Shown in pieces: positions 1 through 5,542 of a DNA stretch of 6,948 nucleotides. A program made the translations under genes and the position numbers. The DNA lies in NCBI GenBank assembly GCA_015520425.1, contig WAQC01000136.1, positions 1-6,948 of the forward strand. Reading direction: 5' to 3'. The stretch is from Candidatus Pelearchaeum sp. (GTDB lineage: Archaea > Thermoproteota > Nitrososphaeria_A > Caldarchaeales > Caldarchaeaceae). The first letter of the stretch is position 1. The number at the start of each line of letters is the position of its first letter. A model generated the notes under the pieces. It was given only the letters and a program-made list of their open reading frames with translations. It was not told the DNA's origin and did not search any database.

Positions 1-333
1 AAGGCTACTACTGGGGGCGGTGTAATCTTCGGCGGCATGGCTGGTATGGCAGCGGCAAGGGAGATAGCTCTTGGGGACGACTCATTCAAGAAATATGTGA
101 AGAACGCCTATAGGGAGCTTCATAGGATATACCTAGTGAGGCGGCTGACAGCCAAGTTAAAACCAAACCAGCTTGACATGCTCTTTAGACTAGTCTCTGA
201 GAGCGGGATAGACCGTAAGCTTTCCGAGATGGGTGATATGGATTTCCACGGCTCCACCGCCACCCGCTTAATCACCACACGCGAGTTCCTGAAACTCGCT
301 CCTCTCTTTCTGAAGTCGTTGATTGTGTCTTGA
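1..333 (+). CDS. Geranylgeranyl-reductase-family FAD-dependent oxidoreductase, C-terminal part (5' end outside window)
   Basis: The frame is open from base 1 to the TGA at 331-333, giving 110 residues. The first internal ATG (37) is probably not the start, because the protein-like sequence runs on upstream to the window edge. The visible N-end reads KATTGGGVIFGG followed by a helix rich in Ala. This resembles the late FAD-contacting motif (K-x-TTGGG-hydrophobic-x-x-GG) of geranylgeranyl reductases and digeranylgeranylglycerophospholipid reductases (COG0644), which reduce double bonds in the isoprenoid chains of archaeal membrane lipids. After it comes a helical tail with many basic and aromatic residues (KKYVKNAYRELHRIY, then LVRRLTAKL), the usual style of the C-terminal domain in this family. 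The N-terminal Rossmann GxGxxG is not in the window, so the assignment rests on one motif and overall character. The exact substrate cannot be stated. The family call is from recall, not a search. Confidence 0.72.
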   Translation, partial: KATTGGGVIFGGMAGMAAAREIALGDDSFKKYVKNAYRELHRIYLVRRLTAKLKPNQLDMLFRLVSESGIDRKLSEMGDMDFHGSTATRLITTREFLKLAPLFLKSLIVS

Positions 334-342
334 GGTTTCAAA

Positions 343-350
343 CTTAAATA
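343..350 (+). promoter_or_regulatory. TATA box for zinc-ribbon/EF-1 beta transcript
   Basis: CTTAAATA at 343-350 lies in the 42-nt gap after the upstream stop codon. Its centre is about 29 nt before the ATG at 376. With the archaeal TATA to start spacing of roughly 26 nt, transcription would begin at about 373-376, making the mRNA leaderless or nearly so. No Shine-Dalgarno sequence precedes the ATG, which fits. Inference from position and sequence only. Confidence 0.6.
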
Positions 351-375
351 GCCCATCCGACAAGGCGTTAGAAGC

Positions 376-555
376 ATGAGCTCGCAGATAACGCTGCCCA
401 CCTGTAGCTGGTGTCATAGACCAATAGCACCCGACGAGTCCGCCGTATCATTCCCATGCCCCAACTGCGGCAAGTCAACGATATGGCGCTGCGAGATATG
501 CAGGGAGCTTGCCCACCCATATATATGCCCCTCATGCGGGTTTCAGGGACCGTAG
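376..555 (+). CDS. Small zinc-ribbon protein with four CxxC motifs (HVO_2753/COG2888 type)
   Basis: A 59-residue ORF from ATG 376 to TAG 553-555. It carries four CxxC pairs: C10/C13, C28/C31, C39/C42 and C51/C54, several in the form CPxCG. Eight cysteines in so small a protein should bind two zinc ions and form back-to-back zinc ribbons. Size and cysteine pattern match the archaeal family annotated as a predicted zinc-ribbon RNA-binding protein with a role in translation (COG2888), which includes the 59-residue Haloferax HVO_2753. That family is often found next to EF-1 beta, as here: EF-1 beta starts 21 nt downstream. The ATG is chosen because it follows a TATA box at leaderless spacing and gives the usual family length. 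The molecular target is not known from this sequence. RNA or ribosome association is inferred from family and context. Confidence 0.9.
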   Translation: MSSQITLPTCSWCHRPIAPDESAVSFPCPNCGKSTIWRCEICRELAHPYICPSCGFQGP

Positions 556-576
556 AAGAGGAGGGCTGGTGTAGAA

Positions 577-846
577 ATGGGCGATGTTCTAGTGATTATG
601 CGCATCCTACCCAATAGCGATGAGGTGGATATAGACCAGATGATAAAGGATATACAGAACGTCCTCCCCTCTGGCGTTGTTCTGAGACAGTATAAGAAGG
701 AGGAGTTCGCCTATGGTTTGACGGCCTTGGTTATAGGCTTTACGATGCCCGACGAAGAAGGCTACGCAAACCTGCTGGAGCAACGCATACGCGGAGTAGA
801 GGGAGTAGGCGAGATAAACATAGAGAGAATAACCAGGATACTCTAA
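577..846 (+). CDS. ef1b: Translation elongation factor 1-beta (aEF-1 beta), GDP/GTP exchange factor
   Basis: An 89-residue protein, the normal length of archaeal EF-1 beta, which is only the C-terminal exchange domain of the eukaryotic protein. It catalyses GDP release from EF-1 alpha so that the factor can reload with GTP and aminoacyl-tRNA. Visible family signatures are the opening strand GDVLVIMRILPNS, the central YGLTALVIGFTMPDEEG and the closing strand GVGEINIERITRIL. The fold is ferredoxin-like, alternating strands and helices. The ATG at 577 is preceded by GAGGAGG at 558-564, a strong Shine-Dalgarno at a somewhat long 12-nt spacing. With only 21 nt from the zinc-ribbon stop, the two genes are almost surely co-transcribed. 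A short GCCT-AAA-AGGC inverted repeat just after the stop is too weak to call a terminator. Confidence 0.95.
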   Translation: MGDVLVIMRILPNSDEVDIDQMIKDIQNVLPSGVVLRQYKKEEFAYGLTALVIGFTMPDEEGYANLLEQRIRGVEGVGEINIERITRIL

Positions 847-905
847 AGGGCCTAAAAGGCTTGTCCGTCGTGTCAATACTTCTAAATCTGGTCTAGAGCT
901 TTACG

Positions 906-914
906 CTTATATTA
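906..914 (+). promoter_or_regulatory. TATA box for cdc48, leaderless mRNA predicted
   Basis: CTTATATTA at 906-914, in the 92-nt gap after EF-1 beta, is a good archaeal TATA box. Its centre is about 29 nt from the ATG at 939, so the transcript should start within a few bases of the codon. The bases before the ATG (GTTGCTGGGATAG) hold no Shine-Dalgarno, as expected for a leaderless message. This gives cdc48 its own promoter separate from EF-1 beta. Confidence 0.7.
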
Positions 915-938
915 TACGGTTGGTAGTTGCTGGGATAG

Positions 939-3119
939 ATGAGCGTTAAGGAGCTGCGTCTCCGCGTCGCAGAGGCAAAACAACGCGATGTAGGTTATGG
1001 GATAGCTAGGATTGACAGGAGCGTCGGCGCGGAGGCAGGGCTTCAGACAGGAGACATAATAGAGATTAAGGGAAAGAAGCTAGCGGCAGCAACACTCTGG
1101 CTGGGCTATATAGAGGATGAAAGGGATAAAGACATAATCAGGATAGACGGATACATAAGAAACAACGCAGGAGTATCGCTCAACGACTATGTGATAGTAA
1201 GGAAAGCGCAGGTGAAGGAAGCCCAGCTAGTAGTTATGGCGCCATTCAACACATCTGTAAAGCCTGATGAGAATTTTACAAAGCTTGTTAAGAGCAGGCT
1301 TATAGAGTATCCCATCGTCCAGAAGAACATAGTACCTGTCCTCTTCTTCGGAAACTTATTCACCTTCGCAGTAATCCAAACCAGGCCATCGGGCATCGTC
1401 AAGATAACTCCGAAGACGAAGCTGATAATCCACTCGCGGGTAATGCAGGAGAAGACGCTCAGGACAAGCGTTACCTACGAGGACATAGGCGGCCTCCAGG
1501 AGCAGATTCAACGCGTCCGCGAGATGATAGAGCTACCCCTACGGTTCCCAGAGCTCTTCCAGAAGCTCGGCATAGAGCCCCCAAAGGGCGTACTCCTCTA
1601 TGGCCCGCCTGGATGCGGAAAAACACTACTAGCCAAAGCAGTCGCCACAGAAGCGGAGGCGAACTTCATACTAATCAACGGGCCCGAGATAATGAACAAG
1701 TACTACGGCGAGACCGAGGCGAGGCTGCGCGAGATTTTCAGAAAAGCTGAGGAAGAGGCTCCGAGTATAATCTTCATAGACGAGATAGATGCGATAGCCC
1801 CTAAGAGAAGCGAGGTTACTGGCGAGGTTGAGAAGCGTGTTGTGGCGCAGCTCCTCGCTCTAATGGACGGGCTGGAGAGCAGAGGCTCCGTCATAGTTAT
1901 AGGCGCTACGAATAGGCCTAATGCTCTTGACCCAGCTCTTAGAAGGCCTGGGAGATTTGACCGCGAAATAGAGATAGGAATACCAGATAAGAAGGGTAGG
2001 CGCGAGATACTCCAGATACACACACGCGGAATGCCGCTCTCAAAGGATGTTGACCTTGATAAGATTGGCGAGATTACGCGCGGCTATACTGGGGCTGACG
2101 TCGCAGCACTCTGCCGCGAGGCTGCTATGAAGGCTATAAGACGGATACTCCCCAGCATAGACTTCTCCGAGGAGAAGATATCACCTGAGATACTTAACAG
2201 TCTTGAGGTTACTATGAAGGACTTCATAGAGGCGTATAAGGAGATTACGCCCAGCGCGCTGCGTGAGGTTGAGGTTGAGACGCCCACCGTGAGGTGGGAG
2301 GATATAGGCGGCCTTGAGGAGGTTAAGCAACGCTTGATTGAGGCTATTGAGTGGCCTCTCAAGTATCCTGAGAAGTTTGAGAAGATGGGTATTAAGCCGC
2401 CGAAGGGGATTCTCCTCTATGGCCCGCCTGGATGCGGAAAAACACTACTAGCAAAGGCCATAGCTACCGAGAGTGAGGCGAACTTCATCACGGTCAAGGG
2501 GCCTGAGATATACTCCAAGTGGGTTGGTGAGTCTGAGAAAGCCATACGCGAGACCTTCAGGAAGGCGCGGCAGGCAGCGCCTGCTGTCGTGTTCCTAGAC
2601 GAGATAGAGTCCATCGTGCCGCGTAAAGAGATGGCGGAAGACAGCTCAGGCGTAACCAACAGAGTCTCAAGCCAGCTCCTAGCTGAGATGGATGGCATAG
2701 AGGAGCTATCCGACATAATAGTGATAGGCGCCACCAACAGGCCTGACATGCTTGACCCAGCAGTTCTCAGGCCAGGGCGGTTTGACAGGCTTATCTTCGT
2801 CCCGCCTCCAGACGAGAAGTCGCGCCTCTCCATACTCAAGATATACACCCGCAGAATGCCGCTGACTGATGACGTTAATCTAGAGGAGATAGCCTCGCGC
2901 ACCGAGGGGTATTCTGGCGCTGACCTGGAGTCGCTCTGCCGCGAGGCTGCCCTCTCAGCCCTAAGACGCGATATTGATGCCGAGTATGTGAGTAAAGCCG
3001 ACTTTGAGGAAGCTCTCAAGATGGTTAAGCCGAGCATATCGCCACAGATGGCGCGCGAGTATGAGCGTGTAGGCGAACTGCTAAGAACCACTGAGAAGCC
3101 CCTGACAATGATAGGCTAA
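939..3119 (+). CDS. cdc48: CDC48/p97/VAT-type AAA+ ATPase, two ATPase rings
   Basis: A 726-residue, full-length archaeal CDC48 homologue: a cytosolic homohexameric unfoldase that threads proteins through its pore using ATP. Residues 1-180 form the N-domain (double-psi barrel plus beta domain). D1 (about 181-440) has Walker A GPPGCGKT at 222-229, Walker B IIFIDE ending D281-E282, sensor-1 N325 and arginine fingers R336 and R339. D2 (about 446-700) has an identical Walker A octet at 495-502, Walker B VFLDE (D554-E555), sensor-1 N600 and arginine fingers R611 and R614. All catalytic residues are present in both rings. Pore loop 1 is aromatic in both rings, KYYG (254-257) in D1 and KWVG (527-530) in D2. 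This resembles the unfoldase VAT rather than human p97, whose D1 loop lacks aromatics. After D2 Walker B the residue is Glu (DEIES), where Asp is usual. The protein ends in PLTMIG, with no hydrophobic-Tyr-X tail for docking on the 20S proteasome. Start chosen from the leaderless TATA spacing. Confidence 0.97.
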   Translation: MSVKELRLRVAEAKQRDVGYGIARIDRSVGAEAGLQTGDIIEIKGKKLAAATLWLGYIEDERDKDIIRIDGYIRNNAGVSLNDYVIVRKAQVKEAQLVVMAPFNTSVKPDENFTKLVKSRLIEYPIVQKNIVPVLFFGNLFTFAVIQTRPSGIVKITPKTKLIIHSRVMQEKTLRTSVTYEDIGGLQEQIQRVREMIELPLRFPELFQKLGIEPPKGVLLYGPPGCGKTLLAKAVATEAEANFILINGPEIMNKYYGETEARLREIFRKAEEEAPSIIFIDEIDAIAPKRSEVTGEVEKRVVAQLLALMDGLESRGSVIVIGATNRPNALDPALRRPGRFDREIEIGIPDKKGRREILQIHTRGMPLSKDVDLDKIGEITRGYTGADVAALCREAAMKAIRRILPSIDFSEEKISPEILNSLEVTMKDFIEAYKEITPSALREVEVETPTVRWEDIGGLEEVKQRLIEAIEWPLKYPEKFEKMGIKPPKGILLYGPPGCGKTLLAKAIATESEANFITVKGPEIYSKWVGESEKAIRETFRKARQAAPAVVFLDEIESIVPRKEMAEDSSGVTNRVSSQLLAEMDGIEELSDIIVIGATNRPDMLDPAVLRPGRFDRLIFVPPPDEKSRLSILKIYTRRMPLTDDVNLEEIASRTEGYSGADLESLCREAALSALRRDIDAEYVSKADFEEALKMVKPSISPQMAREYERVGELLRTTEKPLTMIG
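1593..1633 (+). repeat. D1 copy of a 41-bp identical intragenic repeat (Walker A region)
   Basis: This tract encodes the D1 stretch L219 to A232 around Walker A. Every base matches 2412-2452 in D2, in the same frame and exactly 819 nt (273 codons) away. Fourteen consecutive codons use the same synonym. Identity stops on both sides (A against T before, C against A after), though a second 14-bp match follows at the same offset (1656-1669 and 2475-2488). Confidence 0.9.
2412..2452 (+). repeat. D2 copy of the 41-bp identical intragenic repeat
   Basis: Partner of 1593-1633. The flanking D2 codons just before it favour G- and T-ending synonyms (GGT ATT AAG CCG CCG AAG GGG ATT). The tract then switches abruptly to the C- and A-ending style seen around D1, which hints that D1 was the donor. 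That direction is an inference. Confidence 0.9.
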
Positions 3120-3152
3120 TATAGTCGTCAAGTCAGGCTGAAGGATAGAGAT

Positions 3153-3169
3153 AAGGGAATATTACCCTT
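3153..3169 (+). promoter_or_regulatory. Inverted repeat centred on a TATA-like element upstream of the small winged-helix gene
   Basis: AAGGG (3153-3157), AATATTA spacer, CCCTT (3165-3169): a perfect 5-bp inverted repeat around an A/T core that could serve as a TATA box. A start about 26 nt from the core would fall near 3187, 20 nt before the ATG at 3207. A symmetrical site over a TATA box is a typical place for an archaeal repressor to block TBP, so autoregulation by the downstream gene is possible. Five-base arms can arise by chance. Confidence 0.35.
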
Positions 3170-3174
3170 CTAAC

Positions 3175-3183
3175 GGTGAGGAG
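3175..3183 (+). promoter_or_regulatory. Shine-Dalgarno-like GGTGAGGAG, badly placed for the ATG at 3207
   Basis: GGTGAGGAG matches the archaeal anti-Shine-Dalgarno well but ends 23 nt before the ATG at 3207, too far for normal use. In the same frame the reading is open back to the TGA at 3177-3179. The only start-like codons at suitable spacing are ATA (3186) and ATC (3192), neither standard. Either the site is unused or the true start lies upstream of 3207. Confidence 0.4.
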
Positions 3184-3206
3184 CAATATCCATCTACGTA
3201 CAGGTT

Positions 3207-3395
3207 ATGGATGCTCTCAAGAGGGTTGGCGGTAAGGCTCTAGAGCAGAACCTACTGGACGAGCTGCGTAAGAGGGGTGTTGATATATCGTATGACATGC
3301 TTAGGCAGACCTTGATGAAGTTGGAGATTCATGGTAGGGTGAGGGTTCTCAGCCTGGACGCGGAGCGTCGCGTGGTTGAGCTCATAAGCTCATGA
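3207..3395 (+). CDS. Small winged-helix-like DNA-binding protein, hypothetical
   Basis: A 62-residue protein from ATG 3207 to TGA 3393-3395. I do not recognise a named family. The pattern is helix (MDALKRVGG), helix (QNLLDELRKRG), a putative recognition helix (SYDMLRQTLMKLEIHG), then two short strands (RVRVLSL and RRVVELIS). This is the layout of a minimal winged helix, and L-x-x-L-E-I-x-G before a strand is typical of archaeal wHTH transcription factors. It has no cysteines and no membrane segment. The N-end is uncertain: protein-like sequence (IYVQV) continues in frame before the ATG, and the only good Shine-Dalgarno lies too far upstream (3175-3183). Its last six bases overlap the convergent FEN-1 gene. 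It is probably real, because the frame is protein-like, it fills the gap exactly and the overlap is minimal. The target and role are unknown. Confidence 0.7.
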   Translation: MDALKRVGGKALEQNLLDELRKRGVDISYDMLRQTLMKLEIHGRVRVLSLDAERRVVELISS

Positions 3396-4427
3396 AAGGA
3401 ACGCGTCAAGACTTGTTCTCTCCCTCATCTGTTTAAGCGACTTATGCAGCTCGTCAAGCGCCTTCTGGACACGCTCGCGCGAGAAGTCAAACTCCCCGCA
3501 CAATAAGCTAATGACATCCCTATCATCAGGCTCGCCCCACTCAACACTGTAAGAGCTTGTAACATTTGGTTTGAGGAAAATCTCCCTCACCTTGGCTGGG
3601 TCAAACTCCAGCCTAATGCCGAGAGCCTGGCAGGCCTTCTCTATAGAGCCGTACTGCTTTATGTGGCGTAGAGCCGTCTTTGGTCCTATTCCCCTAACCT
3701 GCGGAGAGTAGTCAGTCCCGACGAAGAGGCCGATGTCTATGAGCTGCTCTCGCGTTATTCCGAGAGAGCTTAGCAGCTTGTCTAGGTAGATAATCTCAGG
3801 CTCCACCTCCACATACTCGTTTCTCCCAGGAAGCTTACGCCTCCCTACGATTGATAGGTTTCTCACTAGGCGGGGTGAGCCGAAGAGGAGGGAATCCATG
3901 TCTTGGGAGCCTGAGGCGAAGACATCGCCGCGGGCGGCCATGTATGCTGCTTGTGCCTCTCCTTCTGATGGGGCTTTGACATAGGGAACGCGCATAGCCT
4001 CTAAGAGCTGTATAGCGCTCTCCACCATATACTCCTCAAGCGTAGCGGCGCGTTGAGCGTATTTCCGCGCCTCCTCAAGCTCCCCCTCACTCAGGGCACG
4101 CTCATACAGCTTACGAGCCTCCTCACGAGCTTCAATCCTCCGCTCAATAGTAGCTCTCTTCATCTCAGGCGGCCTACCGTCAAAGACATACACAGGCTTA
4201 ATACCCGCCTCCAAGAGGTTTATCGTCCTGAAGAATAAGCCGCTCAAATGGCTAGTAACGCGGCCGCGCCTATCCATAAGCGGCCTACCATCAGGACCTC
4301 GTATAGTGGATAGGAACTGGTATAGCATATTGTAGGCGTCAAGCGCTATTGACCTCCCCCCAAGCCCCTTGAGCGTCGTCTTCTCAACAGCTTCGGGAGG
4401 GATTATGTCGCCTATCTTAACCCCCAT
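3390..4427 (-). CDS. fen: Flap endonuclease 1 (FEN-1)
   Basis: A 345-residue structure-specific 5' nuclease that removes 5' flaps in Okazaki-fragment maturation and repair. Length matches archaeal FEN-1. The N region (MGVKIGDIIPPEA) and I region (about 120-260) are both complete. The metal-binding acids are all present: D30, D83 (VFDG), E155 and E157 (PSEGEAQA), D176 and D178 (SQDMDSL) and D239 (GTDY). The helix-two-turn-helix DNA-binding element follows (RGIGPKTA, 245-252). The C-terminus reads RTSLDAFLS. It has the shape of a PCNA-interacting (PIP) box, but the usual first Gln is Arg and the second aromatic is Leu. The ATG at 4427 has GGTG four bases upstream (4432-4435) and a TATA box at 4461-4468, giving a leader of about ten bases. 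The gene lies downstream of trm5 on the same strand but has its own promoter. Its TGA overlaps the stop of the convergent small gene. Confidence 0.97.
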   Translation of the reverse strand: MGVKIGDIIPPEAVEKTTLKGLGGRSIALDAYNMLYQFLSTIRGPDGRPLMDRRGRVTSHLSGLFFRTINLLEAGIKPVYVFDGRPPEMKRATIERRIEAREEARKLYERALSEGELEEARKYAQRAATLEEYMVESAIQLLEAMRVPYVKAPSEGEAQAAYMAARGDVFASGSQDMDSLLFGSPRLVRNLSIVGRRKLPGRNEYVEVEPEIIYLDKLLSSLGITREQLIDIGLFVGTDYSPQVRGIGPKTALRHIKQYGSIEKACQALGIRLEFDPAKVREIFLKPNVTSSYSVEWGEPDDRDVISLLCGEFDFSRERVQKALDELHKSLKQMRERTSLDAFLS

Positions 4428-4460
4428 CTGGCACCAGCATATCTTGATACGTGGGCGGGT

Positions 4461-4468
4461 TATATAAG
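4461..4468 (-). promoter_or_regulatory. TATA box for fen
   Basis: Read on the minus strand, CTTATATA lies in the 44-nt gap between the trm5 stop and the fen start. The predicted transcription start, about 26 nt downstream, is near 4438. That leaves a short leader containing GGTG, which fits the ATG at 4427. Confidence 0.7.
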
Positions 4469-4471
4469 AGT

Positions 4472-5536
4472 TCAGCCCTTAACAACACGAATGTCAAAGA
4501 CCATCATCACCTTTGACGGAGAGACCTCCTTAACAACTCGGCTAAAGGTAAAAACATAATCAACACCCAGCGCAGATAATATTGAAGATACTCTCCTCTC
4601 CGCATCACTTTGGTTCTCGCGTTGAGCTATTGTGTAGAAGTGTATTATCCCCTCTCTCTTCAATATTTGTAGAGCATCACTGAGAAAGTTATGCGACTCG
4701 TGGGGTAGGTTCATTATAACCCTATCAGCCAAGCCCCTGAGCGTATTTACGTGATTCCTGACATCTCCAAGAAGTGGTGTAACCCTATCAACAACCTTGT
4801 TGAGCCGAATGTTCTCGCACAAGTATCTATATGCCACTTCGTTCTTTTCAACGGCGAAAACCCTACATGAGGAGTTTTTCTTAGCGATGAGTATGGAGAA
4901 CGGCCCCACACCAGCGAACATATCCACCACCTGCTCGTCGTTGCGCACCTGAGCTGCTACGCGAAGCCTTTCTCCAGATAATCTTGGCGAGAAGAATACC
5001 CGCGTTATGTCCAGCTTGTAGACGCAGCCCGACTCGCGGTGTGTCGTCTCAGCCCTGCCTACGCCTATCACCACACTATAGCCGCCCACACGCTCTTCCC
5101 CTGAGACTGGGGAAGACTTAGCCAGAACAAGCCTAACATTCTTATGAACCTCCATTATTGCTCGCCCAATAGCTTCAAGAACCCGCTGCTCCGCGTCAAG
5201 CTCGTTTATCACGGCAACATCACCTATAATGTCAAACGAACGTGGAATCTTCTTCAGCAGCTCCGCATCCACCTTATCCCGTAGAGCGTCAACCACGCTA
5301 CGCGGCCTCCTCCTCGCTGGTGGATTCTCAACATCAAGCACGCAGCATCCTTCAGGGAGAATCAGACCAGCCGTACTTACAACTGGGATAAGCACATGCT
5401 CATCTTCCCGCTTAATGACTCTACCTCTATCAAGTACGCCAGACTTCTCCAGCTCCTTGATTAGATGCTCGGCCAGCACTTTGGGAGCCTTTACAGACGG
5501 CAAGCCACCAACATATATCAGAGACGAGGCAACCAC
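4472..5536 (-). CDS. trm5: tRNA (guanine37-N1)-methyltransferase, Trm5 family
   Basis: A 354-residue SAM-dependent enzyme that methylates N1 of G37 next to the anticodon, preventing +1 frameshifts. In some archaea it also starts wyosine synthesis on tRNA-Phe. An N-terminal D1-like domain (about 1-75) is followed by the D2 opening FDIIGDVAVI (101-110). Next come the conserved FFSPRLSGER block (181-190), SAM motif I VVDMFAGVGPFSI (203-215), the acidic end of strand 2 (E230) and the catalytic-loop motif NLP (276-278). The order closely follows what I recall of Methanocaldococcus Trm5b, but the sequence alone does not settle the Trm5a, b or c subtype. The start is GTG at 5536, six bases after the TAA of the DUF192 gene and in the same frame. 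No upstream ATG or GTG is possible before that stop. A TTG at codon 12 is an alternative start. Co-transcription with the DUF192 gene is likely. The adjacent tRNA-Arg has A37 and is not a substrate. Confidence 0.93.
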   Translation of the reverse strand: MVASSLIYVGGLPSVKAPKVLAEHLIKELEKSGVLDRGRVIKREDEHVLIPVVSTAGLILPEGCCVLDVENPPARRRPRSVVDALRDKVDAELLKKIPRSFDIIGDVAVINELDAEQRVLEAIGRAIMEVHKNVRLVLAKSSPVSGEERVGGYSVVIGVGRAETTHRESGCVYKLDITRVFFSPRLSGERLRVAAQVRNDEQVVDMFAGVGPFSILIAKKNSSCRVFAVEKNEVAYRYLCENIRLNKVVDRVTPLLGDVRNHVNTLRGLADRVIMNLPHESHNFLSDALQILKREGIIHFYTIAQRENQSDAERRVSSILSALGVDYVFTFSRVVKEVSPSKVMMVFDIRVVKG

Positions 5537-5542
5537 ATATAT

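Noticed and set aside
120..401. Minus-strand frame of 93 residues spanning the first gene and the start of the zinc-ribbon gene
   Set aside because: It crosses a plus-strand promoter and two supported genes, with no start signal or domain.
849..860. GCCT-AAA-AGGC inverted repeat after EF-1 beta as a terminator
   Set aside because: Only four base pairs and no T tract follow. It is too weak to call.
2417..3091. 224-residue open frame on the minus strand opposite cdc48 D2
   Set aside because: It is serine- and arginine-rich with no recognisable domain, and lies wholly inside a clear AAA+ gene. It is a codon-bias shadow.
3105..3145. Possible C/D-box sRNA from ATGATAG and a later CTGA
   Set aside because: The C box is imperfect, no D'/C' pair or closing stem is visible, and it overlaps the end of cdc48.
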